From DASSWG01 sp035704905 (GTDB lineage Bacteria; Bacteroidota; Bacteroidia; Flavobacteriales; Flavobacteriaceae), in assembly GCA_035704905.1 (NCBI GenBank), contig DASSWN010000149.1, positions 1 through 26,535 of the forward strand: 26,535 nucleotides of DNA, in the 5' to 3' direction. The position numbers and the translations under genes are program-made. Shown here piece after piece: positions 1-7,337 of this stretch (positions within the stretch are counted from its first letter, which is position 1; each line of letters starts with the position of its first letter). A model generated the notes under the pieces. The model saw only the letters and a list, made by a program, of their open reading frames with translations, was not told the DNA's origin and ran no database searches.

Positions 1-1
1 A

Positions 2-922
2 CTTGAGCGGGAAATTTATCAGGGAGAACTTTCCAGTTTAAAAAATGCCTCCCTTCCTTTGTTTGGTGCCCTGGGCGGAATGGTGGTGCCGGCATTTATT
101 TTTTTTATTTTCAATTTTGGAGCCGAAACACTGGATGGCATTGGGGTCCCGATGGCCACCGACATTGCTTTTGCAATTGGGATTCTGTCCTTGTTGGGAA
201 AAAGGGTTCCCTCTTCTTTAAAAATGTTCCTACTTGCCTTGGCCGTCATTGACGATTTGGGGGCCATCATTATCATAGCAATTTTCTACACCAAAACTGT
301 GGTTTTTTTCAATTTGGCAATCGCTTTGGGGGTAATGGGCGTGCTTTTTGTTTTGAATCGAATGAAGGTGCATAATTTAATTCCATATTTGGTTGGGGGA
401 GTGGTGATGTGGTATTTTATGCTGCAATCTGGCGTTCATGCGACTATTTCAGGCGTTTTGCTGGCTTTTGTTATCCCGTTTGGCGGTGGCGGCGAAAAGT
501 CAGCTTCATACATTCTTCAAGATTTTTTGGACAAACCCGTGGCTTTTATTATTCTGCCATTGTTTGCATTGGCAAACACAAGCATTACCCTTGGCGATGC
601 CTGGCTGGAAAACTTGACCGAAGCAAATAGTCTTGGGATAATTTTTGGACTTGCAATAGGAAAACCTTTGGGCATTTGGCTTTTTTCGTTTTTTGGTTCG
701 GTTCTGGGCTTATGTATGCTTCCTTCAGATTTAAAATGGAAGAATATTTTAGGGGCTGGGTTTCTGGGCGGAATCGGTTTTACCATGTCCATTTTCATAA
801 CCCTGCTTGCCTATGAGGATATTGAAGTGATAAACAGTTCCAAAATGGCCATTTTGTTGGCCTCCTGCGTTTCCGGGCTTGTGGGCTATTTTTGGCTTCG
901 ATTTACCTTGAAGAAAGAATGA
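2..922 (+). CDS. nhaA: Na+/H+ antiporter NhaA, 5' end outside the window
   Basis: NhaA exchanges cytoplasmic Na+ for external H+ across the inner membrane for salt and pH homeostasis. The reading frame is open from base 2 and starts inside the protein with LEREIYQGELSSLKNASLP, which is NhaA-like, so the first internal TTG at 59 is not the start. About 306 codons are present. The ion-binding double aspartate is seen in ALAVIDDLGAI (about 261-280 in the DNA), and GFLGGIGFTMSIFITLLA near the C-terminus is the conserved late NhaA segment. The whole protein is a run of hydrophobic helices. The missing N-terminus would be of the order of 70-100 residues. A dehydrogenase gene follows 115 bp downstream and a second Na+/H+ antiporter (nhaD) after that. 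Family assignment is secure. Confidence 0.96.
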   Translation, partial: LEREIYQGELSSLKNASLPLFGALGGMVVPAFIFFIFNFGAETLDGIGVPMATDIAFAIGILSLLGKRVPSSLKMFLLALAVIDDLGAIIIIAIFYTKTVVFFNLAIALGVMGVLFVLNRMKVHNLIPYLVGGVVMWYFMLQSGVHATISGVLLAFVIPFGGGGEKSASYILQDFLDKPVAFIILPLFALANTSITLGDAWLENLTEANSLGIIFGLAIGKPLGIWLFSFFGSVLGLCMLPSDLKWKNILGAGFLGGIGFTMSIFITLLAYEDIEVINSSKMAILLASCVSGLVGYFWLRFTLKKE

Positions 923-975
923 AATAAGTTTTGGAATTCACAATCCATTTATCAAAATTCAAGATTCATTTTCAT

Positions 976-983
976 TATATTTG
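976..983 (+). promoter_or_regulatory. -7 promoter element upstream of the dehydrogenase gene
   Basis: TATATTTG matches the Bacteroidota -7 consensus TAnnTTTG exactly and lies 55 bp before the ATG at 1038. I see no TTG/TTTG at the usual ~18-20 nt upstream distance, so the -33 element is weak or absent. It suggests the dehydrogenase has its own promoter rather than depending on nhaA. Confidence 0.45.
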
Positions 984-1037
984 TGGTCTACGAAATTCCG
1001 TTGAAAAAAACACAATTTTAAAGACAGCATATTTTCC

Positions 1038-2264
1038 ATGAAAGAACTTCTTGATTTATATGAAAAAAAGCAGCCCGAAATCGTATTTAATTGGAAAGAC
1101 CCCGAAACCGAAGCCGAGGGCTGGACGGTCATCAATTCTTTAAGGGGCGGGGCTGCCGGCGGTGGCACCAGAATGCGCGAAGGCCTCGATATGAATGAAG
1201 TTTTATCACTGGCAAAAACCATGGAAGTGAAATTCACGGTTTCAGGTCCTGCTATTGGGGGCGCGAAATCCGGAATCAATTTCAATCCGAAAGACCCGCG
1301 AAAGAAAGGTGTTTTGGAACGTTGGTTCAAAGCGGTTTCCCCATTACTGAAAAATTATTACGGCACCGGTGGTGATATGAATGTTGACGAAAGCCACGAG
1401 GTTATCCCCATCACCGAAAATTGTGGAATTTGGCATCCGCAAGAAGGGGTTTTTGCCGGTCATTTTCAGTCCACGGAAGGAGAAAAAATCAACCGGATCG
1501 GCCAATTGCGCCACGGCGTGATCAAAGTGTTGGAGAACGTCAACTATTCACCCGATATTTCGCGAAAATATTCAGTGGCAGATATGATCACCGGCTTTGG
1601 TGTTGCCGAAGCGGTTCGACATTATTATGATATTTATGGTGGGAAAATCAACGGAAAGCGTGCCGTGGTTCAAGGTTTTGGAAATGTGGGATCAGCCGCC
1701 GCCTTTTATTTGTCGCAAATGGGCGCAAAAATCGTAGGGCTTATTGATCGTGATGGCGGATTAATAAAAGAAGAAGGTTTTTCTTTTGAAGAAATAAGAA
1801 ACCTCTACCTGAACAAAACCGGAAATACGCTTACGGCAAAAAACCTGATTCCTTTCAATCAAATAAACAATTCGATTTGGAAATTGGATGCTGAAATTTT
1901 CGCCCCTTGCGCTGCTTCCCGGTTGATCACCCGCGATCAGATTTCTACTATGATGAACAACAAATTGGAAGTGGTTTCTTGCGGAGCGAATGTTCCGTTC
2001 GCGGACAAAGAAATCTTTTTCGGCCCTATAATGGAGCAAACCGATGAACACATCAGTTTAATTCCCGATTTTATTTCAAACTGTGGAATGGCACGGGTTT
2101 TTGCATATTTCATGGAAGGAAGGGTGGAAATGACCGGTGAAGCAATTTTTAACGACGTTTCCTCGACGATTCAAAAAGCTATTCAAAATACGTATGAGCG
2201 CAACCGTTCTAAGACCAATATTAGTAAAACCGCATTTGAAATTGCGCTGCAGCAACTTGTATAA
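1038..2264 (+). CDS. Glu/Leu/Phe/Val-family amino acid dehydrogenase
   Basis: A 408-residue NAD(P)-dependent amino acid dehydrogenase that would interconvert an amino acid and its 2-oxo acid plus ammonium. The N-terminal substrate domain contains GGAKSGINF with the expected catalytic lysine at about residue 77, preceded by KFTVSGPAIGG, and a conserved acidic motif GGDMNVDE. The C-terminal Rossmann domain has VVQGFGNVGSAAAFYL followed by the acidic LIDRDGG strand end, typical of NAD binding. CAASR and SCGANVPF are the usual late motifs. Length is close to that of bacterial glutamate dehydrogenases and longer than most leucine dehydrogenases; from sequence I cannot say which amino acid is the substrate. 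It lies between nhaA and nhaD on the same strand. The ATG at 1038 is the natural start. Confidence 0.9.
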   Translation: MKELLDLYEKKQPEIVFNWKDPETEAEGWTVINSLRGGAAGGGTRMREGLDMNEVLSLAKTMEVKFTVSGPAIGGAKSGINFNPKDPRKKGVLERWFKAVSPLLKNYYGTGGDMNVDESHEVIPITENCGIWHPQEGVFAGHFQSTEGEKINRIGQLRHGVIKVLENVNYSPDISRKYSVADMITGFGVAEAVRHYYDIYGGKINGKRAVVQGFGNVGSAAAFYLSQMGAKIVGLIDRDGGLIKEEGFSFEEIRNLYLNKTGNTLTAKNLIPFNQINNSIWKLDAEIFAPCAASRLITRDQISTMMNNKLEVVSCGANVPFADKEIFFGPIMEQTDEHISLIPDFISNCGMARVFAYFMEGRVEMTGEAIFNDVSSTIQKAIQNTYERNRSKTNISKTAFEIALQQLV

Positions 2265-2319
2265 AAAACGTATTCTTCAAATTCAACATGAACTGATTTA
2301 AACTTTGAACCAAACTTAG

Positions 2320-3696
2320 ATGGAAATCGTTGTTATCCTCATATTTGTATTGGGTTATTTTACCATAACCATTGAACATCCGATTAGATTGGACAAAACT
2401 GTTCCAGCTTTAATTATGGCGGCCGTGATGTGGGGATTGCTAGCCGTGGGGTTTCATCAAGGTTGGTTCAGCATTGTGGATAGTCATGGGACGGTTTTCA
2501 ATTTTTTAAACGATAGCGAACAAGCACGTGAAGGTTTTCAAGAAACCATGTTGCACCATTTTGGGAAAACGGCGGAGATACTTATTTTCTTAATCGGTGC
2601 TATGACAATCGTGGAGTTAATCGATCTCCACCGGGGCTTCGACCTTATAAAAACCCTGGTAAAAACCACCAGCAAACGAAAGCTGTTATGGATTATGGGA
2701 TTGATCGGATTTTTTCTTTCCGCAGTCATTGATAATCTGACGGCAACAATTGTTCTGATCACCGTGCTTCGAAAGTTAATTGCTAATCCCAAAGACCGTA
2801 TTTGGTATGCTTCATTAATTGTCATAGCCGCCAATGCCGGTGGTGCTTGGTCACCTATCGGTGATGTGACCACGACCATGCTTTGGATCGCCGACAAAGT
2901 AACCACATCGAAATTGGTCATGGATATTTTGGTTCCCGCCTTGATTTGTTTTATAGTCCCTTTTCTTATTGCTTCATTCTTGAAACCATTCAAAGGGAAT
3001 ATTGATGTAGATACAAGAAGTAACACCGATGAACAACGATTGTTGAGCAGCCGCACGATGCTCTTCTTAGGAATTGGCGGAATTCTTTCCGTTCCTTTCA
3101 CCAAAACCTTTTTACATTTGCCGCCCTATCTGGGAATGATGTTGGCGCTCGGCGTTGTTTGGCTGGTTTCGGAATATATACATCCGGAAGAAGATTTTTC
3201 GGAGGAAAAAAGAAACATGTTTTCTGCACCGCAAGCCCTTTCCCGTATTGAGTTCTCAAGTATTTTGTTTTTCTTGGGGATTCTGATGGCCGTGGCTGCC
3301 TTGGAAACAATGGTTTTTGGGGTCATTAATGGTGAAACCGTTGGCACTTTACGCTATCTTGCCGAAGTGTTGCAAAATACTTTTCCGAACCAGGATTTTG
3401 TGATTATTTTATTGGGCTTTGTTTCAGCAGTTGTGGACAATGTTCCATTAGTGGCAGCCTCGATGGGGATGTATGACATGTCGGTATATCCGGCCGATTC
3501 TTTTCTGTGGCATTTCATTGCTTACTGTGCCGGTACGGGAGGAAGTATGTTGATTATTGGTTCCGCTGCTGGGGTAGCCGCGATGGGAATGGAAAAAATT
3601 GATTTTATTTGGTACTTGAAAAATGTTTCTTGGCTTGCGCTGCTAGGCTTTTTATCGGGGGCAGGAGTGTTTTTGTTTATTGAACATGTACTGTGA
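2320..3696 (+). CDS. nhaD: Na+/H+ antiporter NhaD
   Basis: A 458-residue inner-membrane protein of the NhaD branch of the ion transporter superfamily, exporting Na+ (in some members Li+) in exchange for H+. There are roughly 11-13 hydrophobic segments. The paired family motifs are clear: SAVIDNLTATIVLITVLRK with NAGGAWSPIGDVTTTMLWI in the first half, and SAVVDNVPLVAASMGMYD with GTGGSMLIIGSAAGVAAMG in the second, as expected for two inverted structural repeats. Length fits the family. The ATG at 2320 follows a 55-bp gap after the dehydrogenase stop. No close Shine-Dalgarno sequence is visible, which is normal in this phylum. With nhaA 1.4 kb upstream, the segment carries two different Na+ antiporters, consistent with a saline or alkaline habitat (inference). 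Confidence 0.95.
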   Translation: MEIVVILIFVLGYFTITIEHPIRLDKTVPALIMAAVMWGLLAVGFHQGWFSIVDSHGTVFNFLNDSEQAREGFQETMLHHFGKTAEILIFLIGAMTIVELIDLHRGFDLIKTLVKTTSKRKLLWIMGLIGFFLSAVIDNLTATIVLITVLRKLIANPKDRIWYASLIVIAANAGGAWSPIGDVTTTMLWIADKVTTSKLVMDILVPALICFIVPFLIASFLKPFKGNIDVDTRSNTDEQRLLSSRTMLFLGIGGILSVPFTKTFLHLPPYLGMMLALGVVWLVSEYIHPEEDFSEEKRNMFSAPQALSRIEFSSILFFLGILMAVAALETMVFGVINGETVGTLRYLAEVLQNTFPNQDFVIILLGFVSAVVDNVPLVAASMGMYDMSVYPADSFLWHFIAYCAGTGGSMLIIGSAAGVAAMGMEKIDFIWYLKNVSWLALLGFLSGAGVFLFIEHVL

Positions 3697-3792
3697 GAAA
3701 ATCATGCATATTCGCTGAATGACAATATATTCCAAAAACAACAAACAATTAAAAATCACTTCACACGTTAATTTATAAACAATCGCCAAATT

Positions 3793-4497
3793 ATGTTAGC
3801 ACTCTTCCAACAAGATAGTCTCGCTGTAGCTGCCGGGAATCTTGATCCTTTGCTCCAAGAAGAAAAAACCCTTTCACTTTGGAATTTATTTTTTGAAAGT
3901 GGCCTTGCCGGAACCGTTATCAATATAGTTCTCGCCGTCTTGCTTTTTGTTGCTCTTTATATTTATTTTGAACGATGGTTCGCTATAAAGGAAGCCACCA
4001 AAACCGATAAAAATTTCATGTTGCAAATTCGCGATAATGTGCTCAACGGGAATATTGAAGCTGCAAAAATACGCTGTGCACAAGACAATTCGCCTATTTC
4101 AAGGCTTACGGCCAAAGGTATTTCTATGATTGGAAGTCCGCTCGAAGATATAAACAAATCCATTGAAAATGCCGGTAGGTTGGAAGTCTATAGCCTCGAA
4201 AAAAATGTAAGCACTTTGGCGACTATTTCCGGTGCTGCTCCCATGTTGGGTTTTTTGGGAACTGTTATTGGTATGGTCATCGCTTTTCATGAATTGGCAA
4301 TGAGTGGTGGGCAAGCACAAATGGGACTTTTGGCACAGGGAATTTACACAGCTATGACCACTACGGTTGCGGGGTTGATAGTGGGTATTGTCGCCTATAT
4401 TTGCTACAACCATTTAGTAGCAAAAACCGATAAAGTGGTGCACCAAATGGAGGCAAATACCGTTGACTTTTTAGATCTTTTAAACGAACCTGCCTAA
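3793..4497 (+). CDS. exbB: MotA/TolQ/ExbB proton channel protein
   Basis: A 234-residue inner-membrane proton-channel subunit that, with ExbD, uses proton motive force to drive a TonB-type transducer. TM1 is near residues 37-60 (ending in LYIYFERWF). Two further TMs flank a short periplasmic loop: SGAAPMLGFLGTVIGMVIAF and TAMTTTVAGLIVGIVAYICY, both characteristic of the family. The cytoplasmic region between TM1 and TM2 is about 90 residues, as in ExbB/TolQ. It begins a tight cluster: exbD starts 1 bp after its stop, followed by tonB and folC. An N-terminal hydrophilic stretch of ~30 residues precedes TM1, as in many Bacteroidota ExbB proteins. TolQ is an alternative name, but the TonB-like downstream partner favours ExbB. 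Confidence 0.93.
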   Translation: MLALFQQDSLAVAAGNLDPLLQEEKTLSLWNLFFESGLAGTVINIVLAVLLFVALYIYFERWFAIKEATKTDKNFMLQIRDNVLNGNIEAAKIRCAQDNSPISRLTAKGISMIGSPLEDINKSIENAGRLEVYSLEKNVSTLATISGAAPMLGFLGTVIGMVIAFHELAMSGGQAQMGLLAQGIYTAMTTTVAGLIVGIVAYICYNHLVAKTDKVVHQMEANTVDFLDLLNEPA

Positions 4498-4498
4498 T

Positions 4499-4891
4499 AT
4501 GAATTTAAAAGGAAGAAATAAAATCAGCTCAACTTTCAACATGGCTTCCATGACGGATATCGTTTTTCTATTGCTGATATTTTTCATGCTCACTTCCCCG
4601 GCGATCACCCCCGAAGCCTTGGACCTTTTGTTGCCAAATGCCACCGGAAAGACCACCAATGTTCAGAACGTTTCGGTGTCCATTACCAACGATTTGGAAG
4701 TTTATGTGGATTCCAAAAAAGTGAATTTTGAAAGTTTGGAAAGCATTTTGAGGACTGAATTATCCGATATTGAAGAGCCCACGATTATCCTTCGGGCCGA
4801 ACAAGGTGTTCCTGTTGAAAAGGCGGTGAGTGTTATGGATATTGCGAACCGGAATGGGTATAAACTGGTATTGGCGGTGAAGCCGAAATAA
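4499..4891 (+). CDS. exbD: ExbD/TolR-type biopolymer transport protein
   Basis: A 130-residue protein with one N-terminal membrane helix and a periplasmic domain, forming the ion-conducting complex with ExbB. The proton-carrying aspartate is visible at residue 20 in NMASMTDIVFLLLIFFML. The C-terminal ~85 residues are a small alpha/beta domain ending in ANRNGYKLVLAVKPK, similar to the ExbD/TolR periplasmic fold (compare VMDIANRNGY with the usual 'vmd.lk.aG' motif). It starts 1 bp after the exbB stop and ends 10 bp before the tonB ATG, so it is surely cotranscribed and probably translationally coupled. Length is typical. Confidence 0.93.
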   Translation: MNLKGRNKISSTFNMASMTDIVFLLLIFFMLTSPAITPEALDLLLPNATGKTTNVQNVSVSITNDLEVYVDSKKVNFESLESILRTELSDIEEPTIILRAEQGVPVEKAVSVMDIANRNGYKLVLAVKPK

Positions 4892-4901
4892 TTAATTGAA
4901 A

Positions 4902-5702
4902 ATGGCACTTTTCAAAACAAAACACGAAAAAAAATCAATGGCGGTCACCATCGCGCTATATGTGTTTTTGTTGCTAATTTTGTTCTTTTTCGGGTTTAAA
5001 TATTTAGACCCGCCTTTGGAAAAAGGAATTGCAATAAATTTTGGCACTTCCGAAGTTGGTTCGGGAACGAAAAATTCCCAAGAAGAGGTAAAAACGGCTC
5101 CGGCCGAAGTTACACCTCCCCAACCTGTTGAGAAACCAACAATAAATTCCGAAGAAGTTATTACTCAAGAAACGGAAGAAGCACCCGTGGTGGAAAAAAA
5201 GAAAGAAGAAAAACCTACGCCGGTCGTAGAAAAACCGATTAAAAAACCCGAACCAAAACCCGATAAGGAAACTTCCACGGCATTGGAAAATCTTATCAAC
5301 GGACCGGAGAAGGACGGCAGCAGTACAGAAGGGGACGGCAATGACAAACAGGGAGGCAACAAAGGTGACCCGGACGGTACCCTGGATGCAAAATCGTATT
5401 ACGGAAGCGGCAAAGGTCTGGATGGCGATGGCAATTACCGTTTGGGCGGAAGAAAGGCATTGAACAAGAAAACTTTTCTTCAAGATTGCAACCAAGCCGG
5501 AATTGTGGTTGTTCAAATCGAAGTCGATCGCCAAGGAAACGTAATGCGCGCCATCCCGGGGGTCAAAGGAACCACAAATTCCGATCCGTGCCTGACCGAG
5601 CCGGCGAAACGTGCGGCAATGGCTACCAAATTCAACAGTGATCCGAACGCACCCATCAAACAGGTAGGCACGATTATCTACGAATTCAAGCTTTCGGAAT
5701 GA
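4902..5702 (+). CDS. TonB-family energy transducer
   Basis: A 266-residue periplasm-spanning protein expected to pass energy from ExbB/ExbD to outer-membrane TonB-dependent transporters. After a basic N-terminus there is one TM at about residues 13-32. Then comes a Pro/Glu/Lys-rich extended region of ~100 residues (VEKPIKKPEPKPDKE and similar), a Gly/Asp-rich linker (GDGNDKQGGNKGDPDG), and a C-terminal globular domain of ~85 residues with GIVVVQIEVDRQGNV and a final IIYEFKLSE strand, as in TonB/TolA C-terminal domains. I prefer the ATG at 4902 over the in-frame TTG at 4896 because the ATG gives a normal basic N-terminus. The stop overlaps the folC start by 4 bp (ATGA). TolA is an alternative, but no tolB or pal is nearby. 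Confidence 0.85.
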   Translation: MALFKTKHEKKSMAVTIALYVFLLLILFFFGFKYLDPPLEKGIAINFGTSEVGSGTKNSQEEVKTAPAEVTPPQPVEKPTINSEEVITQETEEAPVVEKKKEEKPTPVVEKPIKKPEPKPDKETSTALENLINGPEKDGSSTEGDGNDKQGGNKGDPDGTLDAKSYYGSGKGLDGDGNYRLGGRKALNKKTFLQDCNQAGIVVVQIEVDRQGNVMRAIPGVKGTTNSDPCLTEPAKRAAMATKFNSDPNAPIKQVGTIIYEFKLSE

Positions 5703-6928
5703 CGACTTATAATGAAACCTTGCAGTGGATGTTCTCGCAATTGCCGATGTATCAACGACAAGGGAAAGTCGCTTTTAAAAAAGACCTTACCAACAGCAAA
5801 TTGTTGGCCGAAAAACTTGGAAATCCACAAAACACGTTCAAAAGCATTCATGTTGCCGGCACCAATGGAAAGGGCTCCGTTAGTCATATGCTGGCTTCTA
5901 TTTTCCAAGAAGCCGGATACAAAACAGGCCTTTATACCTCGCCGCATTTGAAAGATTTTCGCGAGCGAATCAAAATAAATGGAAAGGAAATTCCGCATCA
6001 CGCGATTATTGATTTTATCGCGGAGCAAAGGGATTTTTTGGAAGAACATCGGCTTTCTTTTTTTGAAATGACCGTCGGTATGTGTTTTCATTATTTTGCA
6101 AAAAATCAAGTGGACATTGCGATTATTGAGGTTGGTCTCGGTGGAAGGCTGGATTCAACAAATATTATTTTTCCGGAAATTTCAATTATAACCAATATTG
6201 GAAAAGACCATACCCAATTTTTGGGAAACACCTTAGCGGAAATCGCTGCTGAAAAAGCCGGCATCATTAAACCGAAAACGCCGGTTGTCATCGGGGAAAC
6301 CCATCCTGAAATTTCACCTGTTTTCGAAAAAATTGCCAAAGGAAAAAATGCACCGATCCACTATGCCGAAACAGAAATTTTTCCGGAATACAATTCTGAT
6401 TTGACAGGCACCTATCAACAGAAAAACAAACAAACCCTTTTGCAGGCCGTCGCGGTTGCCCAAACATTGGGATGGAAACTTTCTGAGAAGAATATTTTCG
6501 AAGGTTTGAACAATGTGGTAAAGAATACCGGGCTGCGCGGAAGATGGGAGATTCTGCAAACAAAAAACCCGAAAGTGATTTGCGACACAGCCCACAATCA
6601 GGAAGGTTTGAAATACGTGCTGCAGCAACTTTCCGAAGAAAATTTCGATAAATTACATATTGTAATGGGAGTGGTGAATGATAAAGATTTGGAGAGTATT
6701 TTGCCTCTTTTTCCGCAGAATGCCTCTTATTATTTTTGTGCACCCAATATTCCAAGGGGATTAAATGCTGAATTGCTCAAGCAGGCCGCAGTGCGGTTTG
6801 AGTTAAACGGAACTTGTTATACGTTGGTTTCCGAAGCTTATTTCTCTGCACTTGAAAAAGCCGGAAAAAATGACCTGGTTTTTGTTGGTGGAAGCACGTT
6901 TACCGTTGCGGAAATATTGCCTGAGTAA
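5699..6928 (+). CDS. folC: Bifunctional folylpolyglutamate/dihydrofolate synthase
   Basis: A 409-residue cytoplasmic ATP-dependent ligase of the Mur ligase superfamily that adds glutamate to (dihydro)pteroate and folates. The P-loop HVAGTNGKGSVSHML lies at residues 51-65, followed by the FolC-specific GLYTSPHLKDFRERIKING. Other motifs are EVGLGGRLDSTNI, TNIGKDHTQFLG and, in the C-terminal domain, GLRGRWEI and CDTAHNQEG. Length matches bacterial FolC. The start codon overlaps the TonB-family stop (ATGA), implying translational coupling; the exbB-exbD-tonB-folC order is one I recall from many flavobacteria. No terminator is obvious after the stop at 6928. Confidence 0.95.
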   Translation: MTTYNETLQWMFSQLPMYQRQGKVAFKKDLTNSKLLAEKLGNPQNTFKSIHVAGTNGKGSVSHMLASIFQEAGYKTGLYTSPHLKDFRERIKINGKEIPHHAIIDFIAEQRDFLEEHRLSFFEMTVGMCFHYFAKNQVDIAIIEVGLGGRLDSTNIIFPEISIITNIGKDHTQFLGNTLAEIAAEKAGIIKPKTPVVIGETHPEISPVFEKIAKGKNAPIHYAETEIFPEYNSDLTGTYQQKNKQTLLQAVAVAQTLGWKLSEKNIFEGLNNVVKNTGLRGRWEILQTKNPKVICDTAHNQEGLKYVLQQLSEENFDKLHIVMGVVNDKDLESILPLFPQNASYYFCAPNIPRGLNAELLKQAAVRFELNGTCYTLVSEAYFSALEKAGKNDLVFVGGSTFTVAEILPE

Positions 6929-6989
6929 CCACATATTCGTTCTTTAAAAAAAAATACTTTCTTCTGCATCTGTTTTTTTTCAAATAAAT

Positions 6990-7019
6990 TTTGTGAAGCA
7001 GGATTTTAATGTATATTTG
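6990..7019 (+). promoter_or_regulatory. Promoter of the tRNA-Val pair
   Basis: TTTG at 6990-6993, an 18-nt spacer and TATATTTG at 7012-7019 together fit the Bacteroidota sigma consensus (TTTG/TTG, ~17-23 nt, TAnnTTTG). Transcription would start at about 7025, roughly 15 nt before the first tRNA. It is one of the two best-formed promoters in the window. Confidence 0.75.
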
Positions 7020-7039
7020 CATCCGCATTTATGCAAGAA

Positions 7040-7114
7040 GGGCAATTAGCTCAGCTGGTTCAGAGCACCTCGTTTACACCGAGGGGGTCGGGGGTTCGAA
7101 CCCCTCATTGCCCA
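7040..7114 (+). tRNA. tRNA-Val (anticodon UAC)
   Basis: A full 75-nt cloverleaf: acceptor stem GGGCAAT/ATTGCCC, D arm GCTC...GAGC, anticodon stem CCTCG/CGAGG with loop TTTACAC (anticodon TAC, U33 normal), 5-nt variable loop, and T arm closing on TTCGAAC. The discriminator base is A; the CCA tail is not encoded and must be added after transcription. The anticodon reads GUA/GUG valine codons. It is followed 3 nt later by an intrinsic terminator. Confidence 0.96.
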
Positions 7115-7117
7115 CAA

Positions 7118-7146
7118 ACCCCTGTGAAAGCAGGGGTCTTTTTTTT
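7118..7146 (+). terminator. Intrinsic terminator after the first tRNA-Val
   Basis: A 7-bp stem ACCCCTG/CAGGGGT with a 6-nt loop is followed by C and eight T. It lies directly after the first tRNA. Transcription of the second tRNA must read through it, or else that tRNA has its own, less obvious promoter in the ~20-bp gap. Confidence 0.85.
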
Positions 7147-7166
7147 AGAATGGAATCTTGAATTTA

Positions 7167-7241
7167 GGGCGATTAGCTCAGTTGGTTCAGAGCACTACCT
7201 CGACAAGGTAGGGGTCACTGGTTCGAACCCAGTATCGCCCA
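7167..7241 (+). tRNA. tRNA-Val (anticodon GAC)
   Basis: A 75-nt cloverleaf: acceptor GGGCGAT/ATCGCCC, D arm GCTC/GAGC, anticodon stem CTACC/GGTAG, loop TCGACAA, T arm ACTGG/CCAGT closing on TTCGAAC, discriminator A, no encoded CCA. The anticodon GAC reads GUC/GUU valine codons. The loop register is fixed by the stems, so position 33 is C instead of the near-universal U. Acceptor and D arm are close to those of the first tRNA, consistent with duplication and divergence. A strong terminator follows. Confidence 0.93.
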
Positions 7242-7242
7242 C

Positions 7243-7272
7243 AAAATCCTGAATTGTCGGGATTTTCTTTTT
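7243..7272 (+). terminator. Intrinsic terminator after the second tRNA-Val
   Basis: AAAATCCTGA pairs with TCGGGATTTT (10 bp including one G-T) around a 4-nt loop, followed by CTTTTT. It directly follows the tRNA and would also separate this unit from the convergent murF gene. Confidence 0.8.
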
Positions 7273-7337
7273 CATAAAATTAGTGATTTCAATTACGGAA
7301 AAAAGAAATCCCTTCCTATTTTCAACACAAAGGCTGC

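Noticed and set aside
59..61. TTG at 59 as the start of nhaA
   Set aside because: The upstream codons to the window edge encode conserved NhaA sequence, so the gene begins outside.
7031..7252. A 73-codon open frame covering both tRNA genes
   Set aside because: It is the translation of two complete tRNA cloverleafs and a terminator. The typical 'SVGSE...GSNPVSPT' wording is a familiar tRNA artefact.
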